Source: Streptomyces sp. JH34
GTDB lineage: Bacteria; Actinomycetota; Actinomycetes; Streptomycetales; Streptomycetaceae
Assembly: GCF_029428875.1 (NCBI RefSeq)
Contig: NZ_JAJSOO010000001.1
Location: 2,976,001 to 3,040,000, forward strand
Direction of reading: 5' to 3'
DNA: 64,000 nucleotides
Of this stretch, positions 56,695-64,000 are shown in pieces. The position numbers were made by a program, and so were the translations under genes. How positions within the stretch are numbered: position 1 is the first letter of the stretch; each line of letters begins with the position of its first letter. The notes beneath the pieces were generated by a model that saw nothing but the letters and a program-made list of their open reading frames with translations, had not been told where the DNA came from and made no database searches.

Positions 56695-57918
56695 GTGCAG
56701 GGGGACCCAGCAGGTGCCGCCACCCGTCACCTCCCCGGCCGGCCGGGACAGGAAGGCTCCGGCGCGGACGAGGACATGGACGGCCGGACACCCTCCTGGG
56801 CGCTCAGGGTGACGGGAGTGCTCCTCGGCTGTGCGACCGCCTCGGCCGGAGTCCTCGCCGTCCTCCTCGCCGGTGTCGTTCTCGGGCCGTTCCTGCTGTG
56901 GCCACGCGCCCGGCCCGGGGCGTTCGGCCTTCTCATGGTCGGAGCCCGAAGGCTCGCGGGAATCGACCGGATGCGGAGATCCCTCTTCTTCGGCGACCGG
57001 TTCCCGGAACACTACGAGTCCTGCGACCGGAAGATCCTCCACTACCTGGCGGTCCGCGGCGGTACCGGGCTGCTGTGCGGTGCGGTGATCGGACTGCTGG
57101 GTTTCGGAGCCGTCCTGGCGGGCCTGTTGCTGAGAGGCGCGGTCCAGGGGTCGCTCCGGTGGGACGAACTGCTGACGCAGGCACTCCTCGGCGGTGTACT
57201 GCTCTTCCTCGGCCTGCAGGGGCTCCGCTCCCTCGTCGCTCTGGACTCCCGGCTCGCCCGCGGGTGCTTCGGCCCCTCCGAACAGGAGTTGCTGCACCGG
57301 CGCATCGACGAACTGGCCGTCAGCCGGGCTGCCGTCGTGCGGGCGGTGGACGCCGAACGCCGGCGCATCGAACGGGACATCCACGACGGGATCCAGCAGC
57401 GGCTGGTGGCCCTGGCCATGCTGCTCGGCCGGGCACGCAGGGGGCGCGACCCCGAGCAGGCGGACGCTCTGCTCCACCAGGCGCACCAGGAGTCGAGGGA
57501 GGTGCTCGCGGAGCTGCGCGAAGTGGCCTGGCGGGTCTACCCCTCGGCGCTCGACGACCTGGGGCTGGAAGAGGCGCTGGGTGGGGTGGCCGAGCGCTGC
57601 GGCATCCCGGTCCGTACGGAATTCGCCGTCCACGGGCCGCTGCCACGGCCGGTGGAGACCGCCGCGTACTTCGTGGTGTCGGAGACCGTGACCAACGCGG
57701 CCAAGCACTCGGGCGCCACAGCCGTATCGGTTCACGTGCTGCTCGACGGCCGGGTACTCACGGTGCGTGTCCGGGACAACGGCAAGGGCGGCGCGGACCC
57801 TGCGGGCGTCGGCCTCAGCGGCCTGCGCAGCCGGGTGGACACACTGGACGGAGCCCTGCACATCGACAGCCCCGAGGGGGGACCCACCATGGTGACCGCG
57901 GAGCTTCCATGCGTCTGA
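56695..57918 (+). CDS. DesK/NarX-type sensor histidine kinase
   Basis: 407 aa from the GTG at 56695; an ATG at 56776 is the alternative. Two pairs of hydrophobic spans (TGVLLGCATASAGVLAVLLA and GLLCGAVIGLLGFGAVLAGL regions) flank a short sensor part. The phosphoacceptor His230 is in ERDIHDGIQQRLVALA (HisKA_3). HATPase motifs: SETVTNAAKHSGA, DNGKGG and GVGLSGLRSR. The gene overlaps the response-regulator gene by 10 nt. Confidence 0.9.
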   Translation: MQGDPAGAATRHLPGRPGQEGSGADEDMDGRTPSWALRVTGVLLGCATASAGVLAVLLAGVVLGPFLLWPRARPGAFGLLMVGARRLAGIDRMRRSLFFGDRFPEHYESCDRKILHYLAVRGGTGLLCGAVIGLLGFGAVLAGLLLRGAVQGSLRWDELLTQALLGGVLLFLGLQGLRSLVALDSRLARGCFGPSEQELLHRRIDELAVSRAAVVRAVDAERRRIERDIHDGIQQRLVALAMLLGRARRGRDPEQADALLHQAHQESREVLAELREVAWRVYPSALDDLGLEEALGGVAERCGIPVRTEFAVHGPLPRPVETAAYFVVSETVTNAAKHSGATAVSVHVLLDGRVLTVRVRDNGKGGADPAGVGLSGLRSRVDTLDGALHIDSPEGGPTMVTAELPCV

Positions 57919-58553
57919 TGCTCGCCGAGGACTCGACCCTGCTGCGGGAGGGCCTGGTCCGGCTCCTCGTCGAGGAGGGGCACGAGGTCCTGGCCTCATT
58001 CGGTGACGCGGTGTCCCTGCTGCACGAGATGGGGACGCGGCAGCCGGACGTCGTCGTCCTCGACATCCGGATGCCTCCGACGCACACCACCGAAGGGCTG
58101 CGTGCCGCGCTGGAGATCCGCGAACGGTGGCCGGAGACCGGGGTGCTGGTGCTGTCCCAGCACATCGAGCGCCACTACGCGGCCCAACTGCTGGCCTCCG
58201 GCGCGGAACGGGTGGGGTATCTGCTCAAGGACCGGGTCGCCCAGGTCGACGAGTTCCTGGAGGCGTTGGAGCGCATCCAGGCGGGTGGCGCCGCGCTCGA
58301 TCCCGAGGTGGTGCGGCAACTGGTCATCCGCTCCACGCACGGGGATCCTCTGGGCCGTCTCACACCGCGCGAGCGCAGTGTCCTGGAACCTCTGGCCGAG
58401 GGACTCACCAACACCGCGATCGCGAGACGACTGCACATCTCGGTGAGCGCGGTGGAGAAGAACCTCAACGCGATCTTCGACAAGCTGGAGCTGTCGCGCA
58501 CCACCGGTCACAGCAGGCGGATCCTGGCGGTCCTGAGGTACCTGGAGTCGTAG
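57909..58553 (+). CDS. NarL/FixJ-family response regulator
   Basis: 214 aa. Phospho-acceptor Asp52 in VVVLDIRMPP, acidic pair AED at the N-terminus, Lys in YLLKDRV. The LuxR-type HTH is LTPRERSVLEPLAEGLTNTA onward. It overlaps the kinase gene by 10 nt, so the pair is translationally coupled. The target is unknown; the MFS transporter downstream is a candidate. Confidence 0.92.
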   Translation: MRLMLAEDSTLLREGLVRLLVEEGHEVLASFGDAVSLLHEMGTRQPDVVVLDIRMPPTHTTEGLRAALEIRERWPETGVLVLSQHIERHYAAQLLASGAERVGYLLKDRVAQVDEFLEALERIQAGGAALDPEVVRQLVIRSTHGDPLGRLTPRERSVLEPLAEGLTNTAIARRLHISVSAVEKNLNAIFDKLELSRTTGHSRRILAVLRYLES

Positions 58554-58654
58554 GCGCGGCACGACCGCCGCTCCCCGACGCCGGCGTCCGCCCCCGGGTC
58601 CACGGGGCGAGGCGTTCCGGTCCGCCGGAGCGTCCGCGGGATAGCGTCGGCCGC

Positions 58655-59887
58655 ATGGACGGTGACCCTGCTCGCCGAGGTTGGCTCCCCTGCTTTCTCA
58701 GCGGGGCGGTGTTCGCCGTGTGCATGGCGGGGACCACCCTGCCGACCCCGCTCTACGGCCTCTACCAGGCCAAGCTCGGGTTCTCCGAGCTGACGGTCAC
58801 CGTGGTGTACGCCGTGTACGCCTTCGGCGTCATCGGGGTGCTGCTGCTGGCGGGGAACGCCTCCGACGCGGTGGGCAGACGCCCCGTACTGCTCGGGGGC
58901 CTGGCCTGCGCGGCAGCCAGTGCCGTCTGCTTCCTGTGCGCCACCGCTCTGGTCTGGCTCTACGCGGGGCGGCTCCTGTCGGGCCTGTCGGCCGGGCTGT
59001 TCACCGGGGCGGCCACCGCGTACGTCATGGAGCTGGCGCCCGGCAAGGGTTCCCCCCGGGCCTCGTTCGTGGCGACGGCGGCCAACATGGGCGGTCTGGG
59101 CTGCGGGCCGCTGCTGGCCGGGATCCTCGCCCAGTACGCCCCGTGGCCGCTGTACCTGCCCTTCGTCGTGCACCTGGTGCTGCTGGCCGTCTCGGCGGCC
59201 GTCCTGTTCGGCCTGCGGGAGACCGTGCGCGAGCGACGGCCCCTGAACACCGTCCGTCCGCGGAGGCCGGGGCTCCCACCCGAGGTCAGAGCGGTGTTCG
59301 GACCCGCGGCGCTCGCCTCCTTCGTCGGCTTCGCACTGTTCGGGGTATTCACCTCGGTCAGCCCGGCGTTCCTCTCAGAATTCCTGGACGTGGACGACCA
59401 CGCGGTGAGCGGGCTGATCGTCGCGCTGGCCTTCTTCGCCTCGATCGCCGGGCAGTCGGCTGTCGGCCGGATCGGCGAGCGGCGGTCCTTGCCGCTCGGC
59501 TGCGCGGGCCTTCTCGGCGGACTGGCGCTGCTCGCGGGCGCGTTGTGGTGGCAGTTGCTGCCCCTGGTGGTCCTCAGCGCGGTCCTCGGCGGCGGAGGCC
59601 AGGGGCTGGCTTTCCGGGCTGCCCTGTCACAGGTGGCCGCGGCTTCGCCCGCTGACCGGAGGGCGGCGGTGATCTCGACGCTGTTCGTGGTGGCGTACGC
59701 GGGCATCTCGCTGCCGGTGATCGGCGTGGGCGTCCTGTCCGGCCACGTCGGCCTGCAGGACGCGGGGCTGGTCTTCATCGCCTGTATGGCCGTCCTGGTC
59801 ACGTGCGCCGGCGTCTACCTGCTGCGGCGCCCGCCCGGAACCGGGGACGAACCTGCCCGCCGAACCGACGGGCAGCGTTCCCGCTGA
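58655..59887 (+). CDS. MFS transporter
   Basis: 410 aa with about twelve hydrophobic spans. The MFS signature GNASDAVGRRPVLLGG lies between spans 2 and 3. The ATG is 7 nt after TAGCGT, so it may be leaderless. The substrate is unknown; the length and layout fit a drug/metabolite efflux pump. Confidence 0.85.
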   Translation: MDGDPARRGWLPCFLSGAVFAVCMAGTTLPTPLYGLYQAKLGFSELTVTVVYAVYAFGVIGVLLLAGNASDAVGRRPVLLGGLACAAASAVCFLCATALVWLYAGRLLSGLSAGLFTGAATAYVMELAPGKGSPRASFVATAANMGGLGCGPLLAGILAQYAPWPLYLPFVVHLVLLAVSAAVLFGLRETVRERRPLNTVRPRRPGLPPEVRAVFGPAALASFVGFALFGVFTSVSPAFLSEFLDVDDHAVSGLIVALAFFASIAGQSAVGRIGERRSLPLGCAGLLGGLALLAGALWWQLLPLVVLSAVLGGGGQGLAFRAALSQVAAASPADRRAAVISTLFVVAYAGISLPVIGVGVLSGHVGLQDAGLVFIACMAVLVTCAGVYLLRRPPGTGDEPARRTDGQRSR

Positions 59888-60084
59888 TCAGGGCCCGTCA
59901 GGTTGTCCGCTCCACCTTCCGCTACGTCCTGCGCACCGCCTCTCGCTCAGCCTTCCGTGTTCCTCCGCACGTCCGCTCCGTACTGCCGCTCCGTACTGCC
60001 GTTCTCTTCGACCGATCCGTTCGTCCGTTCCGTTCTTCCGGCGGGGCCGGACGCGGACCGGAGCAGCTGTTCGGCCAATAACTC
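59888..60084. other. Spacer after the MFS gene
   Basis: The region contains a run of direct-repeat-like CCGT/CGT-rich sequence (59929-60034) with short repeated words such as TCCGTACTGCC and CCGTTC. No gene is supported. Confidence 0.4.
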
Positions 60085-60115
60085 TTGACTGCCGTGCACT
60101 TTGCATTACAAAGTG
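60085..60115 (+). promoter_or_regulatory. Promoter with overlapping palindromic operator
   Basis: -35 TTGACT (60085-60090), a 16-nt spacer, -10 TACAAA (60107-60112). The palindrome CACTTTG-CATTA-CAAAGTG (60097-60115, perfect arms) overlaps the spacer and the -10, a typical repressor site. Confidence 0.65.
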
Positions 60116-60185
60116 ATTCCTGGGAGCGGCCTGACCGGCCGCCGTTGGCCTGCGCTGCCGAAGCGCGACCGCACAAGGGGGCATC

Positions 60186-61013
60186 ATGGGAACACCGTCG
60201 ACGGACAGCGCGGGACGGGAACCGAGGGCGCGGGCGGCCGACCTGCTGGCCGCGACGGAAGGCCTGAGGGCCAGGACCCGCGCGCAGCTGAACGGCTCCT
60301 GGACATCCCTTCTCGTGTTCGGACTGCTCGCCCTGGCGGCGGCCCCGATCGCCAGGTACGCCTTCAACTTCGGCGCCCACGGCCGCAGCATCGACTCCTA
60401 TCCGGCCTTCGCGTACGCCGAGTTGACGGGCCTGTGCGTCGTCCATGAACCCGGATCCCCTTGCCTGCAGGGCGAGTTCGACGGTGCTGTCCTGCGTTTC
60501 GTCGCTTGGGGCGTCTGGTTCGGGCTCCTGCCCCTGGCGTGGTTCGCCGTGGCTCGCTGGTACCGCGTGCGAGGCGAGTCCAGGGGCGTAGTCCCCCGCA
60601 GGGCGTGGATCCGCATCACCGCGGCAGCCACCGTGGCGATCGCGGCCGCGCTGCTGGCGCTGCTGTTCGGCAGGAACCAGCCGTGGGAGGCCGTCGTGCT
60701 GGAGAACCAGTACGCCTCCCCGTGGTATCTCGTCGGTATCGGGTTCGTCGCCCTCGGGCTGGCCGAGCGCAGTTGGATCGCCGCGGCAGCCGGCATCACT
60801 CACGCACTGCTGCTCACCGGCTACCTCGGTGCCTCCTGGGGCAGCGGCTGGCTCCCCTGGCAGCACCCCGTCGACCCCGGCTGGACCGATGGACCACAGG
60901 CCAAGGCACTCGTGCTCGCCGCCGTCCTGCTCCTCGCAGGCACGGCCGAGTGGGCCGCCTCCCGCCGTCGGGCCGCAGCGGCCGGCGCGGGGGCGGGTAC
61001 GGTTGCCGCATGA
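60186..61013 (+). CDS. Multi-span membrane protein of unknown function
   Basis: 275 aa. About five hydrophobic spans; an N-terminal cytoplasmic region (residues 1-40) has a charged helix. No family recognised. It starts 72 nt after the palindromic promoter, with GGGGG upstream of the ATG, and overlaps the regulator gene by 4 nt (ATGA). Confidence 0.75.
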   Translation: MGTPSTDSAGREPRARAADLLAATEGLRARTRAQLNGSWTSLLVFGLLALAAAPIARYAFNFGAHGRSIDSYPAFAYAELTGLCVVHEPGSPCLQGEFDGAVLRFVAWGVWFGLLPLAWFAVARWYRVRGESRGVVPRRAWIRITAAATVAIAAALLALLFGRNQPWEAVVLENQYASPWYLVGIGFVALGLAERSWIAAAAGITHALLLTGYLGASWGSGWLPWQHPVDPGWTDGPQAKALVLAAVLLLAGTAEWAASRRRAAAAGAGAGTVAA

Positions 61014-61387
61014 GTGTCGGAGGCGCGGCCGCCACGGGGGACGACCAGGAGGAACTCCACCCCACCCGGTCACTGGACGACACCGTCCATCAACGGGTGC
61101 GGCTGGGTGTCCTCGCCATCGCCCGAGAGGCCGACCGGGTCGAGTTCGGCTTCCTGAAGAAGCACCTGGCCGTCACCGACGGAAACCTCTCACGGCACCT
61201 GCGTGTACTCGAGGAATCGGAACTGATCTCCCTCGAGAAGGGCTACGCGGGCCGGCGCCCCAGGACATGGATCTCCCTCACCCGTGAAGGCGCTCAGGCC
61301 CTGGAAGCCGAGCTCAGCGCCCTGCGCGCACTCGTCCTCCGCCTGGAAAGCCCGCACGCGGCTCCCCCCGGGACGCTCGGCTCGTAG
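61010..61387 (+). CDS. Winged-helix transcriptional regulator
   Basis: 125 aa. VRLGVLAIAREADRVEFGFL followed by KKHLAVTDGNLSRHLRVLEE is a MarR/ArsR-like winged helix (wing GYAGRRPRTWISLTREG). It is the second gene of the operon, so it probably represses its own operon through the palindrome at 60097-60115. Confidence 0.88.
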   Translation: MSVGGAAATGDDQEELHPTRSLDDTVHQRVRLGVLAIAREADRVEFGFLKKHLAVTDGNLSRHLRVLEESELISLEKGYAGRRPRTWISLTREGAQALEAELSALRALVLRLESPHAAPPGTLGS

Positions 61388-61479
61388 CTGATGCGTCGAC
61401 GGTCCACCCGACCCCGCCTGCAGCAACGGACCGGCGCATGAATCGGGATGAATGCGCATCACAAGGCTAAAGTCACCGG

Positions 61480-62092
61480 GTGACCCGAACCGAGGAGACC
61501 GCCGAGGGCGCGGGGCCGTTCACCACCCGGCTGACGTGGCACCTCAGCGACGGAAGCACCGCTGTCTGGGAATCACGAGCGGCACGCAAGCGCGGCCGCC
61601 TCACCGTGCGGGCCGCAGGCGAACCGGAGTCCCGTCCGCGAAGCGCGGACACCGTGTCGGTGGCTCGTCTCCGCAGGCTGAACGCCCTCGGGGCGGGTGC
61701 GTTCGCCGCCGGTGGAGGCCTGTTCGCCTTCGGGGCCGCGGTGGCCCAGTTCGGCAGGATCGAGGCGACGGGCGCCTGCAGGGACGCAACTCCGGCCTCA
61801 CCCGCTTCGCGGAACTCTCCGGCCTCACCGACGCCCGGCAGTTCCCCTCCGCGGGCAGCCCCTACCCCGAGGACACCGAGTGGCCGGACGGCGACCGACT
61901 CTTGCTGGCGAACCTGCACGGTGGCGAGGGGGTCCGCCTGGTCGTCTGGTTCGACGGCCGGCTCCACCAAACCACCGAGCCTGAGCCCGGCAGCCGGATG
62001 CGCGTGGCAGGTGCGGTGTCCGCTCCGTCACCGACCCCTACGTCCGCGCGGCCTCTCCCGAGCGCTTCACTGTCGACCCCACGCAGGCCTAG
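61480..62092 (+). pseudogene. Frameshifted gene: membrane-protein N-part and unrelated or shifted C-part
   Basis: The first frame (GTG at 61480, TAAAGT 6 nt before it) encodes a soluble part and a membrane span (LNALGAGAFAAGGGLFAFGA) and degenerates near 61780. A second frame continues with SGLTRFAELSGLTDARQFPS and VRLVVWFDGRLHQTTE. A third frame gives VRSVTDPYVRAASPERFTVD and stops at 62092. Two frame changes are needed to read through, so the gene is broken, or two remnants are fused. Confidence 0.55.
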
Positions 62093-62559
62093 GCCTCAGG
62101 GTCGACGGAAGTGCGTTTGTAGTGGCATGTGTAGGGATAGGGGTCCCCGCCGTCCGCGCGGACCGTCCCGTCCATCCACAGCTTTCCGTGCTCCAGATAG
62201 AACGGCAGAGACTGATAGTCGCTGTGATTCTTGAAACTGAGCACCAGATAAGGCGTCAGGCCGGGGTCGTTGTTGACCCCATGCCATATCCCGTCGCTTG
62301 AAAGACGCGTCACCTGCGAGTCCGGCACGGGGCCGTCCCACTGGACCGGAAAGTCGTTGCTGGAGAAGGTGTAGTCGTCGCGTAGCCGGACGATCGGTGA
62401 CCCGCATTCCCCCTCCCCGTCCCACCGGCCGACCAGTTCGGCATGAGTGACGGCCTTCGGAGTGGGGGCGGGTTCGGCTGTCCCGCAAGCGGACGGGGCG
62501 AATGCCAGCACGGTGGCAGTCGCGAGGCTGGCGCCGATGCGAAATATGTCGGATTGCAC
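62089..62559 (-). CDS. Putative exported lipoprotein
   Basis: 156 aa from a GTG at 62559. N-terminal hydrophobic run (ASLATATVLAFAP) followed by PSAC, a near-lipobox. The mature part (HAELVGRWDGEGECGSPIVR, then DDYTFSSNDFPVQWDG) has the alternating pattern of a lipocalin-like beta-sheet domain. The ribosome-binding site is poor and the frame is open to 62679. The 3' end overlaps the broken gene by 4 nt. Function unknown. Confidence 0.55.
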   Translation of the reverse strand: MQSDIFRIGASLATATVLAFAPSACGTAEPAPTPKAVTHAELVGRWDGEGECGSPIVRLRDDYTFSSNDFPVQWDGPVPDSQVTRLSSDGIWHGVNNDPGLTPYLVLSFKNHSDYQSLPFYLEHGKLWMDGTVRADGGDPYPYTCHYKRTSVDPEA

Positions 62560-63021
62560 GCTGTCTGCTTCCAGCCGTTGGATGACGCCCAGTCTGCCCG
62601 TCGGTGATCCGAAGGAGACGGCCTGGCCGGTGCTGGACGAGATCAGGCATTCGTTGTCACGGTGACGGTCCAGCTCCACGGCCTCGAACTCGTCCTTACC
62701 CAGGCCCTTCGCGCGCCCAACCGCCCCAGGGGCCGGGAGCTCGGGCTGACTGTTGGGGACCGCTTCTTCGTCGGCGCATCCAGCGGCCCCAGCACCAGTG
62801 CCCCGTCAGCCCGGACGGCGGCTCGCTGCCCGCCGACGCCACTGCGCAGCTCGTCCCCCGCGGTTACCACCTGCAGTACCTAACCCACCCCAGGCCCCTC
62901 CCACGCGACTGGAGCCCTCATCCTGCCTGACGCGTCGGGGGCGAACCCGAGCGCCTCTCACTACGGAACCGACAGCCCGTTCTTCGGGTGGCTGTACTCC
63001 GCGGCCCACCGTCCACGCACG
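62560..63021. other. Region without a supported gene
   Basis: Plus-strand translations show coding-like fragments in different frames (GLTVGDRFFVGASSG, VPRGYHLQYLTHP and HYGTDSPFFGWLYSAA) without a common start or continuous frame. A decayed gene is likely, but the family is not recognised. Confidence 0.4.
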
Positions 63022-63024
63022 AAA

Positions 63025-63067
63025 AAACCCCGCCCGACCTGCGGTTAAAGCAGGTCGGACGGGGTTT
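63025..63067 (-). terminator. Terminator after tRNA-Tyr
   Basis: An 18-bp stem (63025-63042 with 63050-63067, one G-U pair in RNA), followed in the minus direction by T residues, 9 nt after the tRNA end. Confidence 0.9.
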
Positions 63068-63076
63068 CCCGTCCTG

Positions 63077-63158
<82 letters not shown>

Positions 63159-63321
63159 TGGAACGACGCCTCGGATCCCCGTCAGGGCTCCTTGGCGACG
63201 ACGTAAACGATACCCGATACCCGGGGGTGCTACGCCACCCGGTTGATCAGCACCGGGCACGAGCGCGGGTGGCTAGGCTTTGTGCCGTACCCAACGCATA
63301 CGACGCAAGGAGCCACACGTC

Positions 63322-63810
63322 ATGGCCGACTCCAGTTTCGACATCGTCTCGAAGGTCGAGCGGCAGGAGGTCGACAACGCCCTCAATCAGGCCGCCAAGG
63401 AGATCTCCCAGCGCTACGACTTCAAGGGCACGGGCGCGTCGATCTCCTGGTCCGGCGAGAAGATCCTGATGGAGGCGAACGGCGAGGAGCGGGTCAAGGC
63501 GATCCTCGACATCTTCCAGTCCAAGCTGATCAAGCGCGGGATCTCCCTGAAGTCGCTGGACGCGGGTGAGCCGCAGCTTTCCGGCAAGGAGTACAAGATC
63601 TTCGCCACGATCGAGGAGGGCATCTCCCAGGAGAACGCCAAGAAGGTGGCCAAGATCATCCGGGACGAGGGCCCGAAGGGTGTCAAGGCGCAGGTCCAGG
63701 GCGAGGAGCTGCGGGTCAGCTCCAAGAGCCGGGACGACCTGCAGGCGGTGCAGGCGCTGATCAAGGGCAAGGACCTCGACTTCGCCGTGCAGTTCGCCAA
63801 CTACCGGTAG
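63322..63810 (+). CDS. yajQ: YajQ family nucleotide-binding protein
   Basis: 162 aa beginning [20 protein letters not shown], preceded by AAGGAG. Two ferredoxin-like repeats, with [13 protein letters not shown] and the conserved C-terminus [11 protein letters not shown]. YajQ proteins bind cyclic di-GMP in some species. A -10-like TAGGCT lies near 63274. The gene is divergent from tRNA-Tyr. Confidence 0.95.
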   Translation: MADSSFDIVSKVERQEVDNALNQAAKEISQRYDFKGTGASISWSGEKILMEANGEERVKAILDIFQSKLIKRGISLKSLDAGEPQLSGKEYKIFATIEEGISQENAKKVAKIIRDEGPKGVKAQVQGEELRVSSKSRDDLQAVQALIKGKDLDFAVQFANYR

Positions 63811-63842
63811 GGCGTTCGCTGCCGAGTGCAGCATGTCGCGGG

Positions 63843-63878
63843 CGGGGCGGGGCGTGCCGGGTGGCACGGCCCGCCCCG
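63843..63878 (+). terminator. Hairpin between yajQ and the small membrane-protein gene
   Basis: A bulged GC-rich stem around the loop GGGT (63859-63862), between convergent genes; it could terminate both. Confidence 0.5.
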
Positions 63879-63908
63879 TCGCCGTGCGCGGGGCCGCGCG
63901 GGGCGCGG

Positions 63909-64000
63909 TCAGCGGCGGTCGCGGGAGTTGCCGAAGAGCAGCCGGTAGGCGATCAGCAGGACCAGGGAGCCGGCGATGGCGGCCACCCAGGTGGCCGTGT
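63909..64000 (-). CDS. C-terminus of a small membrane protein (5' partial)
   Basis: The minus strand reads ...TATWVAAIAGSLVLLIAYRL followed by LFGNSRDRR and a stop at 63909. A single span and a short basic tail resemble the end of transglycosylase-associated (GlsB/YeaQ) membrane proteins of streptomycetes. The rest is outside the window. Confidence 0.55.
   Translation of the reverse strand, partial: TATWVAAIAGSLVLLIAYRLLFGNSRDRR

Overview
The window is a high-GC chromosomal segment of a Streptomyces-type actinomycete. The evidence is GC-rich third codon positions, frequent GTG and TTG starts, a TTG-initiated rpoB of 1161 codons, an rpsM-rpsK-rpoA run without rpsD, and -10 boxes of the TANNNT type. 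It covers almost the whole ribosomal-protein and RNA-polymerase super-region, nearly all of it on the minus strand.

Layout, left to right. 1-1143 is the 3' part of an unknown membrane protein, convergent with truA. 1109-18386, read right to left, is the merged S10-spc-alpha cluster: rpsJ-rplC-rplD-rplW-rplB-rpsS-rplV-rpsC-rplP-rpmC-rpsQ, rplN-rplX-rplE-rpsN-rpsH-rplF-rplR-rpsE-rpmD-rplO, secY-adk-map, infA-rpmJ-rpsM-rpsK-rpoA-rplQ-truA. A good promoter lies about 350 nt upstream of rpsJ. 18907-28000 is an accessory stretch: an Rpn/PD-(D/E)XK-like protein, a GNAT acetyltransferase, an HTH plus zinc-ribbon protein, a membrane protein, a MarR regulator divergent from an amidohydrolase, a PIG-L deacetylase lipoprotein, and a decayed patch with remnants of a two-component system. 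28189-32553 is the str operon (rpsL-rpsG-fusA-tuf). Two small DUF3592-like membrane genes separate it from rpoBC (34526-42040) and rplJL (42653-43677). A lipoprotein gene, then rplKA, secE-nusG and tRNA-Trp follow up to 47967. 48182-53528 holds aspC and add on the plus strand, then murB, hadB, hadA, rpmG, tRNA-Met and tRNA-Thr on the minus strand. 53825-64000 is accessory and housekeeping sequence: a degenerate amidohydrolase, an NAD(P)-binding protein, DedA, a histidine kinase/response regulator pair, an MFS transporter, a membrane protein with a winged-helix regulator behind a perfect palindrome, a broken gene, a lipoprotein, tRNA-Tyr, yajQ and the end of a small membrane protein.

Most of the window makes and regulates the translation and transcription machinery, so a new stand-alone system is not expected, and I did not find a convincing one. 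The observations I consider most worth checking are: an Asn at the RpoB residue equivalent to E. coli Ser531 (rifampicin site) in an otherwise normal rif region; a 25-nt leader sequence shared, with one mismatch, by the rpsJ and rpsL operons; a response-regulator gene apparently reduced to its two ends beside a frameshifted kinase fragment; an amidohydrolase that has lost several catalytic residues; and a perfect palindrome over the promoter of a membrane-protein/winged-helix operon.
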